A stretch of 64,000 bases of DNA from positions 124,001 to 188,000 of the forward strand of contig NZ_FOZW01000004.1 of NCBI RefSeq assembly GCF_900116195.1, written 5' to 3'. Origin of the DNA: Alloyangia pacifica (GTDB lineage: Bacteria; Pseudomonadota; Alphaproteobacteria; Rhodobacterales; Rhodobacteraceae). Under the pieces are notes generated by a model, which saw nothing but the letters and a program-made list of their open reading frames with translations, was not told the DNA's origin and made no database searches. Shown here in pieces: positions 38,575 to 47,654 of the stretch. The stretch's first letter is position 1; each line of letters opens with the position of its first letter. Position numbers and translations under genes: made by a program.

Positions 38575-38867
38575 CGATGTTTCCCGGTGGAGCTTCGGTG
38601 CAGGACCGACGCGCCGCTGTTGAAGGGGCATATACGTGTCCGCGGGGGATTTCGCAAGGGTGATTCACCGGGCCGCCGGGCGAGGGCGTTTCCGGCCGTG
38701 CCCAAACGGTCTCGCCATCAGAAGCGCCGATCGGCGACGGGCTGCCTGTCATCAGCCCGTCGCGCAATCAGCTTCCCATGCGCCGTCGGGTGGCGCTTCA
38801 ATGTCGCGGGGAACCAACCGCGCCCCGCGCCGTTACCGACCCGAGTCCCGCACCCGAGGAATCCCCG

Positions 38868-39824
38868 ATGCAAATCTTTCGCTGTCCTGCCTGCTCCAGC
38901 CCGGTCTATTTCCACAACCTTGCCTGCACCTGCGGGCAGGAGGTCAGCTTCGATCCCGATGCGCAAACCATGGTTGCCGGTGCTGCCTATTGTGCCAACC
39001 GCGACGACATCGGCTGTAACTGGGTGGCCGAACAGGGCGGGCTCTGCCGCTCCTGTGCGATGACCGAAACGGTGCCCGACCTGCGTGCGGATCAGAACCT
39101 GCCGCTGTGGGAAGAGAGCGAGTCGGCCAAGCGCCGCATGCTGGCCGAGCTGGGGCGCTGGGGCTGGTTCACCTCGATCGACACAGGGGCGCGGCCGGTG
39201 TTCCGCATGCTCTCGGAGGAGACACTTCACGGCGAGGCCGACGTGATCATGGGGCATGCCGATGGGGTGATCACGATCAATGTCACCGAGGCGAGCGACG
39301 CTGTGCTGGCCGAGCGGCAGGAGCAGTTCGGAGAGCTCTACCGTACCATGCTCGGGCACATGCGGCACGAGATGGCGCACTTCCTTTTCCTGCGGCTGGC
39401 GGAAGTGCCGGGCTTCCTCGATGATTTCCGGTCCCTCTTCGGCGACGAGCGCGCCGATTACGGCGAGGCATTGCAGCGCCACTACAACACCCCGATGGAG
39501 CCGGGCGAGACCTATATCACCACCTATGCCACCGCCCACCCGCACGAGGATTGGGCCGAGACGCTGGCCCACCTGCAGCACCTCGTGTCGCTGCTCGACA
39601 GCGGCGTGGCGAGCGGGCTGCGGCTGCAGGAGATTCCGGGCGAGGGTTACGATCCCTATCTCGAAGCGGACACCGAGGCGCTGATCACCCGGGCGGTCCA
39701 CCTGTCGATCGCGGTGAACCACGTGAACCGGGCATTGGACCTGCCCGACCTCTATCCCTTCGTGCTGACCCAGCCGGTGCGCGAGAAGATGGCGCTCGCG
39801 CACCGCTGGCTGCGGCGTCTCTGA
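38868..39824 (+). CDS. putative zinc-binding metallopeptidase family protein
   Basis: A 318-residue cytoplasmic protein. The N-terminus has a zinc-ribbon-like cysteine cluster (C6, C9, C20, C22 and later C42, C50, C60, C63). The C-terminal half holds H167-E-x-x-H171 in MRHEMAHFLF with HPHEDWAET further on, a gluzincin-like arrangement typical of the putative zinc-binding metallopeptidase family. The substrate is unknown. Ribosome site GAGGAAT precedes the ATG at 38868; the earlier in-frame ATG at 38778 lacks the zinc-ribbon start. It is convergent with the FUSC gene 6 bp away. Confidence 0.82.
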   Translation: MQIFRCPACSSPVYFHNLACTCGQEVSFDPDAQTMVAGAAYCANRDDIGCNWVAEQGGLCRSCAMTETVPDLRADQNLPLWEESESAKRRMLAELGRWGWFTSIDTGARPVFRMLSEETLHGEADVIMGHADGVITINVTEASDAVLAERQEQFGELYRTMLGHMRHEMAHFLFLRLAEVPGFLDDFRSLFGDERADYGEALQRHYNTPMEPGETYITTYATAHPHEDWAETLAHLQHLVSLLDSGVASGLRLQEIPGEGYDPYLEADTEALITRAVHLSIAVNHVNRALDLPDLYPFVLTQPVREKMALAHRWLRRL

Positions 39825-39830
39825 GGCGGG

Positions 39831-41687
39831 TCAGCCTGCCAGCGAGGCCGCGCTGCGTGCTGCGTGGCGGAAGATGTCTGCATCGGGGCCGACGGCGCGT
39901 CGGGCGAGCCGGCTGAGCGCACCCTCGGCACGCCCCGGGGTTTCGCCAATGCGCTCGAGCCGGGCCAGCGCCGCCTTCAGTGCCCGACGCTCGGCAGCGG
40001 GCGTTTCCGGCGCCGCGAGGATCTCGTGGGCCCGCATCGTCGCGTGCCCGAGGTCGAGCAGCGCCAGCCCGCTGTCGAGCGCATCGCGCTGCGCGCGCGC
40101 CGAGCGTTCGGTCAGCCGGAACAGGCGCAGCATCCGGTGATAGAGCCGGGCGCGCCAGACCGCGCGGTGCCGCAAGGCCTGCGCATCGCCCGCCAGCGCC
40201 GCCACGTCGTGCAGCATCATCTTCGCCAGGGTCACCTGTTTGCGGCGCAGGGTCGGCGGGTAGATCGTGCGGTAGGCGGCCAGCGCAGCCAATGGTGCGG
40301 CGACCACCGCGAGCCCCATCATCACCGAGGTGCCGAACGTTCCGGTCAGCGGCAGCGCCGGGTGCAGCAGGAGCAGCATCACCATGTTGTAGTCGAAGGC
40401 GACCTTCATGCCTCTGTCATGCCCGCTCAGCAGGCCGCCGAGCAAGATGAAGGGCAACACCATTGCCACCAGCTGCCATTCGGCCCCGGCATGAGGCCAG
40501 ATCAGCCAGCGGATCGCCAGCGCCATGCTCGCGCCGAGGAACTGGCCGAGGAAGACGAATGGCAGCATGGCAATCGGGTTCTCGAAGGTGGTGAAGATCG
40601 AGATCATGATCGACATGCCGAGCAGCAGGAAAGCCCCGGCGGCAAAGCCGGTGATCTGCCAGAGCGCGCCGAAGAGCAGCAGCGCTCCGGTGGCGCGGAT
40701 CGCCGCCTCGCGCGCACCGATCCAGTCGCGGTGCAGCACCACGGGCAACATTTCTTCGGCGGTCGGGACCGAGCGGTTTTCGGGCGCACGCCAGCGGGCC
40801 AGCGCGGCAACCAGCGGCGACAGCGGCTCGCGCAGGTCGGGAAGTGCGGCGGCGCGTTGGAGCGCGGTCAGTGCGGCGGCACTGTCCCCGGCGCGCAGGG
40901 ACTGTGCGGCCTCTTTCAGGGCCAGTCCGGCGGTGTCGGGCACGGGCGCAGCGTCACGTCCGCGCCGCCAGAGCAGCACCGACAGGGCGGTCGACAGCAG
41001 GGCCCGGCTGGCGCGGGTCTCGCGGTGCGAGCGCAGCGAGCCTGCGGCGTGGGGGTCGAGCGCCTCCTCGGCGCTGGCCAGGGCCGAGATCAGCTGGCGG
41101 GCGGCCTCGGGATCGGAGCTGGGCGCGGCAAGCTGATCGCAAAGATCGGCAAGAATGCCGCGAATCCGGGCGCGCAGCGCGCTTCCGTCGGCGGCGGGGG
41201 CAAAGAGCCAGCCGACCACCAGTGCCGCGAGCACGCCCACCAGCACCGTCGCCATCCGGTCGGCGCCGAGGGCCAGCACGTTCTCGGGGTGGCCCACGTC
41301 GAGCAGGGCGACCATGGCAGCGGTATAGCCGGCCAGCACCGTGCCATAGGCGATGAAGCCGCGGGCAAGGTTGGCCAACCCGGTGCAGAGCCCGACCCAG
41401 AGCGCCAGCCCGATCACCAGAAGCGCCGGGTGCACCAGCATGGCAAGGATCAGGCCGATCCCTGCGATCGTGCCGATCACCGTTCCGGCAAAGCGGAAGA
41501 GGCCCTTTTCCAGAAGCTGTCCCCTGACGGGCTGCGAGGCGGCCCAGACGGTCATCCCCGCCCATTGCGGGTGTTCCAGTCCCAGCAGCCAGGCGATCAC
41601 AAGTGCGAGACAGGCAGCAAAGGCCGTACGCAGCGCAAAGATCAGGCGATCCCGGTTGAAGCCGAGTTTCTGGAAAGCCCCGGTCAT
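39831..41687 (-). CDS. FUSC-family aromatic acid exporter-like membrane protein
   Basis: A 618-residue inner-membrane protein with two blocks of hydrophobic helices (about 15-160 and about 335-480) and cytoplasmic segments between and after them. This duplicated layout is typical of the fusaric-acid-resistance (FUSC)/YccS group, which expels aromatic acids. Motifs such as HPQWAGMTVWAASQPVRGQLLEKG near the N-terminus match the family. The start overlaps the MarR stop (ATGA), so the pair forms one unit: an efflux protein under a MarR-type regulator. The exported compound is unknown. Confidence 0.85.
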   Translation of the reverse strand: MTGAFQKLGFNRDRLIFALRTAFAACLALVIAWLLGLEHPQWAGMTVWAASQPVRGQLLEKGLFRFAGTVIGTIAGIGLILAMLVHPALLVIGLALWVGLCTGLANLARGFIAYGTVLAGYTAAMVALLDVGHPENVLALGADRMATVLVGVLAALVVGWLFAPAADGSALRARIRGILADLCDQLAAPSSDPEAARQLISALASAEEALDPHAAGSLRSHRETRASRALLSTALSVLLWRRGRDAAPVPDTAGLALKEAAQSLRAGDSAAALTALQRAAALPDLREPLSPLVAALARWRAPENRSVPTAEEMLPVVLHRDWIGAREAAIRATGALLLFGALWQITGFAAGAFLLLGMSIMISIFTTFENPIAMLPFVFLGQFLGASMALAIRWLIWPHAGAEWQLVAMVLPFILLGGLLSGHDRGMKVAFDYNMVMLLLLHPALPLTGTFGTSVMMGLAVVAAPLAALAAYRTIYPPTLRRKQVTLAKMMLHDVAALAGDAQALRHRAVWRARLYHRMLRLFRLTERSARAQRDALDSGLALLDLGHATMRAHEILAAPETPAAERRALKAALARLERIGETPGRAEGALSRLARRAVGPDADIFRHAARSAASLAG

Positions 41688-42145
41688 GCCTCCACCTCCT
41701 CGGCAAGCATCGCTTCGGCCCGCGCTTCGATGCGGGTGAAGCCGTCGAGCATCGCAGTGACTTCGCTGTCGCCAAGATCGGCGAGCAGCTCGCTCTCGGC
41801 CTGCAGCAGCATGGCGCGGATGCGGGCAAGTTCGGCGCGGCCTTCGTCGGTCAGCTGGATGAGCCGCGCCCGGCGGTCCGATGGGTCGATCCGGCGCTCG
41901 ACGAGGCCGCGGGTCTCGAGCAGGTCGAGCAGCCGAACCAGTGTCGATGTGTCGAGCGAAATGCGTGCCGCGAGGTCGCGCTGGCTGATGCCGTCGCCGC
42001 CCTCTGCAAGATGCACCAGCGGGCGCCAGGTTGCGTCGGTCAGCCCGGCCTCGGCCAGGCGCTTGTCGACGACGCGGTGCCAGTGCCGGGCAAGGGTGAC
42101 GAAGGCAAAGCCGAAACGGTCGCGGGGGGAGGAGGAATGGGTCAT
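41684..42145 (-). CDS. MarR-family transcriptional regulator
   Basis: A 153-residue winged helix-turn-helix protein. The DNA-binding core is LAEGGDGISQRDLAARISLDTSTLVRLLDLLE, followed by the wing RRIDPSDRRARLIQLTDEG, a textbook MarR signature. The reading frame extends to an ATG at 42175 but the DNA there resembles a promoter, so 42145 is preferred. It overlaps the FUSC gene by 4 bp. MarR proteins next to an efflux gene usually repress it until an aromatic ligand binds; autoregulation from the AT-rich region at 42146-42195 is likely but not shown. Confidence 0.88.
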   Translation of the reverse strand: MTHSSSPRDRFGFAFVTLARHWHRVVDKRLAEAGLTDATWRPLVHLAEGGDGISQRDLAARISLDTSTLVRLLDLLETRGLVERRIDPSDRRARLIQLTDEGRAELARIRAMLLQAESELLADLGDSEVTAMLDGFTRIEARAEAMLAEEVEA

Positions 42146-42330
42146 GAGATGCGTGTAGGTAAAAATGATTGGCATTGCAAATTAATTCGTGCCGTCAAGT
42201 CAGGTGCAATACGTCGCGCGCGCAGCCCAGCCGGCGAGGCTCCGCGCTCGCCTTCGCGTGAACGGGGCGCGGATTGCGCCGGGGGGCGGCGCGGTCTAGT
42301 CTCGTCGGCAACCAATCAACAGGAGGCGGC

Positions 42331-44052
42331 ATGTCGGGCAAGGCACTGGGGACACTTCGCAGCACGGTTCTCGCGCTTGCGCTCATGGCGGCAGGCGCGG
42401 CCTCGGCCGAAAGCCTCTCGGGCGACTATCTGGCCGCGCGGCAGGCCAGTTTCACCGGCGACTTCAAGGCGGCGGCACGCTACTACGGCGAAGCGGTCAA
42501 GCATGACCCCGAGAATGCTGAACTGCTGGAGCGGGCGTCGCTCGCGAACATCGGGCTTGGGGATTTCGTCCGGGCCGAAGCCCTGGCCGCGCGGCTTGCC
42601 GCGCTGGGCCAGAACAGCCGGATCGCGCAGCTCGCCGAGATTGCCGTGCTGGCGCACGATGAGGACTATTCCGAGCTGCAAAAGCGGGTCGACGACGACC
42701 GCGCCGCCGGCCCGCTGATCGACGGCCTGCTGACGGCATGGGTCGAGCTGGGTCGCGGCGACGTGAGCGCAGCGCTGGCCTCTTTCGACGCCGTTGGGCA
42801 AGAGCGGGGCCTTGCCGGGTTTGCGGCCTATCACAAGGCGATGGCGCTGGCGTCGGTCGGTGATTTCGAAGGGGCCGAGGCGATCTTCGGCGACCCCGCG
42901 GGTAACGCGATGCAGATGACCCGGAGCGCGGTTCTGGCGCGGGTCGAGATCCTGTCGCAGATCGATCGTCAGGACGACGCGGTGGCGCTGATCGACGAGG
43001 CCTTCGGGCCGCAACTCGACCCGGGCATCTCGGCGCTGCGCGAAAAGCTGGCGGCGGGTGAGGCGCTGCCCTTTGATATCGTCACCTCGGCGCGTGACGG
43101 GATTGCCGAGGTGTTCTTCACCATCGCTGGGGCGCTCGCCAACGAGTCGGCCGAAGACTACACGCTGCTGCACGTGCGCGTGGCAGAGTTCCTGCGCCCC
43201 GATCACGTCGGCGCACTGCTGATGGCGGGCGAGCTGCTGGAGAAGATGGGTCAATACGAGCTGGCGGCGGCAACCTATCGCCGCGTGCCGCGCGATGATG
43301 CCGCCTTCCACGTGGCCGAGCTGGGCCGGTCCGACGCCCTCCGCGCCGAAGGTAAGCTCGATGCGGCGGTCGAGGTGCTGGAACAACTGGCCGACACGCA
43401 TGGCAACCTGCCGGCGGTGCAGTCGGCGCTGGGTGATCTGATGCGCCAGCTCGAGCGCTACGACGAGGCCATCGCGGCTTACGACAACGCTCTGGCGACA
43501 TTCGCCGAGCCCGACCCGGCGCAATGGTTCCTCTATTACGCGCGCGGCATCTGCAAGGAGCGCGACGGCGACTGGGAAGCCGCCGAACAGGATTTCCGCG
43601 CTGCGCTGGAATTCGTGCCGAACCAGCCGCAGGTGCTGAACTACCTCGGCTATTCCATGGTCGAGCATCATGTGAACCTCGATGAAGCGCTTGCGATGAT
43701 CGAGCGCGCGGTCGAGGCAGAACCGCAGAGCGGCTACATCGTCGACAGCCTTGGCTGGGCGCTCTACCGGCTGGGCCGCTACGACGAGGCGGTGGGCCAC
43801 ATGGAACGCGCCGCCGAGCTGATGGCGGTCGACCCTGTGGTCAACGATCACCTCGGGGATGTCTACTGGGCGGTGGGCCGCAAGACGGAGGCGCGCTTCC
43901 AGTGGCAGCGCGCGCTGTCCTTCGTCGGCTGGGAGGACGCGTCGGACGATGTCGAGCCCGAGCGCATCCGCCGCAAGCTGGCGGTGGGACTCGATGCCGT
44001 TCTCGCCGAGGAAGGTCGGCCGCCGCTGAAGGTGGCGAATGACGTGGACTGA
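42331..44052 (+). CDS. tetratricopeptide-repeat exported protein
   Basis: A 573-residue protein with an N-terminal signal peptide (ending AASAES) and many tetratricopeptide-like helical pairs: [21 protein letters not shown] early on and the clear repeats [25 protein letters not shown] and [24 protein letters not shown] near the C-terminus (about 440-520). TPR proteins act as docking scaffolds, probably in the periplasm. The start follows AGGAGG at 42321. The stop overlaps the ispE start by 14 bp, a conserved-looking coupling between an envelope scaffold and an isoprenoid gene. Function unknown. Confidence 0.85.
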   Translation: MSGKALGTLRSTVLALALMAAGAASAESLSGDYLAARQASFTGDFKAAARYYGEAVKHDPENAELLERASLANIGLGDFVRAEALAARLAALGQNSRIAQLAEIAVLAHDEDYSELQKRVDDDRAAGPLIDGLLTAWVELGRGDVSAALASFDAVGQERGLAGFAAYHKAMALASVGDFEGAEAIFGDPAGNAMQMTRSAVLARVEILSQIDRQDDAVALIDEAFGPQLDPGISALREKLAAGEALPFDIVTSARDGIAEVFFTIAGALANESAEDYTLLHVRVAEFLRPDHVGALLMAGELLEKMGQYELAAATYRRVPRDDAAFHVAELGRSDALRAEGKLDAAVEVLEQLADTHGNLPAVQSALGDLMRQLERYDEAIAAYDNALATFAEPDPAQWFLYYARGICKERDGDWEAAEQDFRAALEFVPNQPQVLNYLGYSMVEHHVNLDEALAMIERAVEAEPQSGYIVDSLGWALYRLGRYDEAVGHMERAAELMAVDPVVNDHLGDVYWAVGRKTEARFQWQRALSFVGWEDASDDVEPERIRRKLAVGLDAVLAEEGRPPLKVANDVD

Positions 44053-44923
44053 TGTCTTCGCTCCGGCGAAGATCAACCTGACCCTGCACATCACCGGCCA
44101 GCGCGACGACGGGTATCACCTGCTCGACTCGCTGGTCGTCTTCGCGCCGGTGGGCGACGCATTGCGCGTCGCGCCAGCCCCCGAGCTGTGCTTGCGACTC
44201 GAGGGGCCGGAGGCTGAGGGGCTTCCGGCGAATGGCGACAACCTCGCGCTGCGCGCAGCTGCCATGGTGGGAGAAGGGCAGGGCGTCGAGATCGTTCTGG
44301 AAAAGACCCTGCCGGTGGCCTCCGGGATCGGCGGCGGGTCTGCGGATGCCGCCGCCGCCGCCCGCGCCGTTTTGGCCGGGGCAGGGGCGCTGGACGGGGC
44401 GGGTCTGGCGCGCGCGGAAGCCGCGCTGCTGGCGCTGGGGGCGGATGTGCCCATGTGCCTGCGCTCGCGTCCGGTGCGGGTGCGCGGCATAGGTGAAGGG
44501 CTGGAGCCGGTGACCCTGCCGCCGTTGCCCGCCGTGCTGGTCAATCCGCGCGTTCCGGTATCGACGCCGCAGATCTTCCGTAGTCTCACCTCGCGTGACA
44601 ATCCCCCGATGCCTGAGGTGATGCCGGAGTTCGCGGACGCCGAGGCGCTGATCTGCTGGCTGACGGGATTGCGCAACGACATGGAGCCCGCAGCGAAGGC
44701 ATTGGAGCCAATGATCGGCAGGGTGCTGTCGGAGCTCTCCGAACTGCAGGGATGCAGGCTGGCGCGCATGTCGGGGTCCGGGGCGACATGCTTCGGCCTC
44801 TTCGCGACGATGGCAGAGGCGGGGGCGGCAGCAGCGGCACTGCGCGCGGCGCGTCCGGACTGGTGGATTGCCGAGGGGCTGCTGGGAGATCAGCAGGCGC
44901 GGGCGATGCCGCGACAGGGCTGA
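44039..44923 (+). CDS. ispE: 4-diphosphocytidyl-2-C-methyl-D-erythritol kinase
   Basis: A 294-residue GHMP kinase of the MEP pathway for isoprenoid precursors. It phosphorylates 4-diphosphocytidyl-methylerythritol. [21 protein letters not shown] (4-24) forms the substrate pocket and [18 protein letters not shown] (about 92-109) is the ATP-binding GHMP motif. [16 protein letters not shown] is the third family motif. The ATG at 44039 lies inside the end of the TPR gene. A polyprenyl synthase follows on the other strand, but this pairing may be coincidental. Confidence 0.95.
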   Translation: MTWTDVFAPAKINLTLHITGQRDDGYHLLDSLVVFAPVGDALRVAPAPELCLRLEGPEAEGLPANGDNLALRAAAMVGEGQGVEIVLEKTLPVASGIGGGSADAAAAARAVLAGAGALDGAGLARAEAALLALGADVPMCLRSRPVRVRGIGEGLEPVTLPPLPAVLVNPRVPVSTPQIFRSLTSRDNPPMPEVMPEFADAEALICWLTGLRNDMEPAAKALEPMIGRVLSELSELQGCRLARMSGSGATCFGLFATMAEAGAAAAALRAARPDWWIAEGLLGDQQARAMPRQG

Positions 44924-44947
44924 GACGGGGCTGAGACGGGGCTGAGC
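44915..44947. repeat. three short tandem repeats spanning the ispE stop
   Basis: The 11-bp unit GGGGCTGAGAC occurs about three times in a row, the first copy truncated. The ispE stop codon TGA falls inside the first copy. The array lies between ispE and the convergent polyprenyl synthase gene. Confidence 0.6.
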
Positions 44948-44969
44948 TCCGGGCCTGCGTGGCGCGGGC

Positions 44970-45971
44970 TCAGTAGAGCCGCGCCACCACGAAATCGGCG
45001 AGTTCGATCATCACGTCGCGCAGCTCGGACTGCGGGAGTTGCGCCATGGAGGCCTTGGCCTTCTCCGACCAGCCGAGAGCGTCCTCGCGGGTCGCTTCCA
45101 GAGCGCCGTGCTTGTTGAGCAGCTTCAGCGCGTGTTCGAGGTCGCCCTCTTCCTGCTTGCCCTTCTCGATGGTGCGCTGCCAGAAGGCGCGCTCCTCTTC
45201 GTCGGCAGCGGCCACGGCCTTGATCACCGGCAGCGTCAGCTTGCGCTCGCGGAAGTCATCACCGACGTTCTTGCCGGTGGCCGAGCTGTCGCCCATGTAG
45301 TCGAGCAGGTCGTCGGCAATCTGGAAGGCGATGCCGAGCGCGTCGCCATAGTCGAAGAGCGCCTGCACCTGCGCCGGGTCCGACCCGGCGATGACGCCGC
45401 CGACCTCGGTTGCCGCAGAGAAGAGTGCCGCGGTCTTGCCGCGCACCACCTGCAGGTAGATGTCCTCATCGGTGCTGAGATCCTGCGCCGCAGTGAGTTG
45501 CAGCACCTCGCCCTCGGCGATGGTCGCCGCGGCGTTCGACAGGATTTCCAGAACCCGCAGGTTGCCGGGCTCGGTCATCAGCTGGAAGCTGCGGGCAAAG
45601 AGGTAGTCGCCGACCAGCACCGAGGACTTGTTGTCCCACAGCAGGTTTGCGGTGGGACGGCCGCGCCGCTGCGCGCTCTCGTCGACAACGTCGTCATGCA
45701 GAAGCGTGGCAGTGTGGATGAACTCCACCGTCGCGGCGAGGTGCACGTGGTAGGGGCCGTCGTAGCCGCAGATATTCGCGGCGGCGAGCGTCAACATCGG
45801 GCGCAGGCGCTTGCCGCCCGCCTCGACCAGATGCGCGGTCACCTCCGGAATGCGCGGAGCGTGTTTCGACGCCATCCGCTCGCGGATCAGGGCGTTCACT
45901 GCGGCCATCTCGTCGGACAGCATCGCCGCCAGGCGATCGTGCGGTTTCGCTTTTACCGTATCCAAGCCCAT
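44970..45971 (-). CDS. all-trans polyprenyl diphosphate synthase (ubiquinone side chain)
   Basis: A 333-residue trans-prenyltransferase. The two aspartate-rich metal-binding motifs are present: DDVVDESAQRRG (93-104) and DDLLDYMGD (about 215-223), with GGKRLRPML (52-60) before the first. Family members make the long isoprenoid tail of ubiquinone, probably decaprenyl (C50) in this group, though chain length cannot be read reliably here. Sequence DNKSSVLVGDYLFARSFQL is characteristic. Divergent from the DUF2007 gene with only 54 bp between the start codons. Confidence 0.92.
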   Translation of the reverse strand: MGLDTVKAKPHDRLAAMLSDEMAAVNALIRERMASKHAPRIPEVTAHLVEAGGKRLRPMLTLAAANICGYDGPYHVHLAATVEFIHTATLLHDDVVDESAQRRGRPTANLLWDNKSSVLVGDYLFARSFQLMTEPGNLRVLEILSNAAATIAEGEVLQLTAAQDLSTDEDIYLQVVRGKTAALFSAATEVGGVIAGSDPAQVQALFDYGDALGIAFQIADDLLDYMGDSSATGKNVGDDFRERKLTLPVIKAVAAADEEERAFWQRTIEKGKQEEGDLEHALKLLNKHGALEATREDALGWSEKAKASMAQLPQSELRDVMIELADFVVARLY

Positions 45972-46025
45972 CAGACCCCCGTCACAGGCTCGACAAGGCC
46001 GGGGCCCTGTCCTTACATCCCCAGT

Positions 46026-46247
46026 ATGGAAGAACTCTTGCGCACAACCGACATCACACTGATCCCGCTGGCGAAGACCCTCCTAGATGGGCAGGGTATA
46101 GACAGCTTTGAGTTGGACGTAAATATGAGCGTCCTCGAGGGTTCACTCGGCATACTCCCGCGCAGATTGATGGTGCGCAGCGCCGATCTGGAGGCAGCGC
46201 GGCGGGTCCTGCGCGACTTCGGCATCGCCTTCGAGGCTGGTGCGTGA
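46026..46247 (+). CDS. small DUF2007-type protein
   Basis: A 73-residue protein similar to the DUF2007 (putative signal-transducing) family: MEELLRTTDITLIPLAKTLLDG and the ending AARRVLRDFGIAFE fit its ferredoxin-like compact domain. Molecular role unknown. The start has no evident ribosome site, so it may be translated from a nearly leaderless transcript given the 54-bp gap to the divergent gene. Its stop overlaps the GTG start of the methyltransferase by 4 bp (GTGA). Confidence 0.8.
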   Translation: MEELLRTTDITLIPLAKTLLDGQGIDSFELDVNMSVLEGSLGILPRRLMVRSADLEAARRVLRDFGIAFEAGA

Positions 46248-47023
46248 GGGTCGACCCCTTCGCCGAGGACGCGTTGCATTGCGACGATTTCCTGGGCGGA
46301 CAGGCGCGGATATGGCAGCCAAAACAGGGTCTTGGTTATCGCGCCGGTGTGGACCCGGTATTGCTTGCGGCGAGTGTCGAGGCGCGGCCCGGTGAAGAGG
46401 TCCTGGAGCTTGGTTGCGGTGCCGCCCCGGCGCTGATCTGCCTGGGCGTGCGGGTGACGGGGCTGCGACTGGCGGGGGTGGAGGTCCAGCCGGCCTACGC
46501 GGCCCTCGCGCGGCGTAACATTGCCGAGAACGGTCTTCAGGGAATGATCCTTGAGGCGGACCTCGCCAGTCCGCCGGCGGAGCTGAAGGCGCAAAGCTTC
46601 GATCACGTTCTCGCCAATCCGCCCTATTTCGAACAGGGCAAGCGCAGCGTTTCCCCGGATGCGGGGATCGAGCTGGCGCAGGCCGGGGCGCTGCCGCTGG
46701 CCGACTGGGTCGCGCTGGCGGCGAAACGTCTGAAACCACGTGGCACGGCGACCTTTGTCCAGCGCGTCGAGCGCCTGCCCGAGCTGGTCGGCGCGCTGAG
46801 CACCCATCTGGGGTCCGTCGAGGTGCTGCCGCTGGCGTCGCGCGAAGGGCGCGCGCCGCGGCTGATTCTTGCTCGGGGGCGCAAGGGCGGCCGGGCAGCT
46901 TTCCGCCTTTGCCCTCCGCTCGTGCTTCACGCCGGCGCGTCCCACCTTGAAGACGGCGATGATTATACAAATGTCGTCAAAGCAGCCTTGCGTGACGGAA
47001 AACCGGTCAGCTTTGACGGGTGA
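46244..47023 (+). CDS. tRNA1(Val) m6A37-type methyltransferase (TrmN6-like)
   Basis: A 259-residue SAM-dependent methyltransferase. VLELGCGAAP (53-62) is the SAM-binding motif and NPPYFEQGKRS (125-135) is the N6-adenine/amino methyltransferase catalytic motif. Start residues FLGGQARIWQPKQGLGYRAGVDPVLL match the YfiC/TrmN6 family, which modifies A37 of tRNA(Val); other N6-methyltransferases have a similar pattern. The start is GTG, overlapping the DUF2007 stop by 4 bp. Confidence 0.85.
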   Translation: MRVDPFAEDALHCDDFLGGQARIWQPKQGLGYRAGVDPVLLAASVEARPGEEVLELGCGAAPALICLGVRVTGLRLAGVEVQPAYAALARRNIAENGLQGMILEADLASPPAELKAQSFDHVLANPPYFEQGKRSVSPDAGIELAQAGALPLADWVALAAKRLKPRGTATFVQRVERLPELVGALSTHLGSVEVLPLASREGRAPRLILARGRKGGRAAFRLCPPLVLHAGASHLEDGDDYTNVVKAALRDGKPVSFDG

Positions 47024-47136
47024 GCGGAGTTCCGAGCATCGCCTTGAGCCTGCGTAAAGCAATGCTGCGGGTGCGGCGTGACAGAATGTAAAAGTTATGC
47101 TGCACTGAGTGTGCCTAAAGCAAAAAGGAGGACCTA

Positions 47137-47310
47137 ATGAGCTTAACTTCTCACCTGCAAGAACTGAAGAAGAAGCACCAGAACCTCGCCACCACCGTGG
47201 AAGAAATGCAGCGCAGTCCGGGGACGGACGACCTGCATGTCGCCGCCCTGAAAAAGCAGAAACTCCGTATCAAGGAAGAGATTAGCCGGCTCTCGGCCGA
47301 GGCCACCTGA
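47137..47310 (+). CDS. YdcH-like (DUF465) small protein
   Basis: A 57-residue mostly helical protein (MSLTSHLQELKKKHQNL, then LHVAALKKQKLRIKEEISRL) matching the DUF465/YdcH family of short coiled-coil proteins. An AAGGAGG ribosome site lies 7 nt before the ATG. The family is widespread in proteobacteria with no settled function. It is preceded by about 110 bp of non-coding sequence with GTGACAG and TATGCT elements that could be a promoter. Confidence 0.85.
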   Translation: MSLTSHLQELKKKHQNLATTVEEMQRSPGTDDLHVAALKKQKLRIKEEISRLSAEAT

Positions 47311-47654
47311 CGTGGTCCAGGGCAGGTAGCCTCCCACCGGGACGCCACCCACCCGCCTAGAGAGCGATCAGGTCCCATGGGCAGCCGCGTCCCGGGACCG
47401 CAGAGCCTCCGGGCCCGAGAATCGGGCCCGGGCAGCAGGGCGAAGCGCCAGCGGCATGCCGCATCGCGGCAATTGCAGAAACGCCATTTCGACTCGCATC
47501 CCTTTTCCCCCTTGCAAGCATGACCGTGGTCGCGAAGCGTCCGGTCTTTGGAAGAGTGCGTGTCGGGCCCTGCAGAAAAAAGCGCCCCCGGAGAGCCAAG
47601 CTCCGGGGGCGCACCTGTTGAGAGGGGAGGTCTTGGGCTCGGGACCAGCAGCTC
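47311..47654. other. non-coding gap with two hairpins
   Basis: No gene is seen. CGGGCCCGA (47410-47418) pairs with TCGGGCCCG (47422-47430) over a 3-nt loop but lacks a T-run. The terminator of the dioxygenase gene lies at 47576-47612. The rest shows nothing I can assign. Confidence 0.5.
47576..47612 (-). terminator. intrinsic terminator after the VOC dioxygenase gene
   Basis: On the minus strand GCGCCCCCGGAG (47612-47601) pairs with CTCCGGGGGCGC (47593-47582) and is followed by six T. Loop of 7 nt. Confidence 0.85.
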
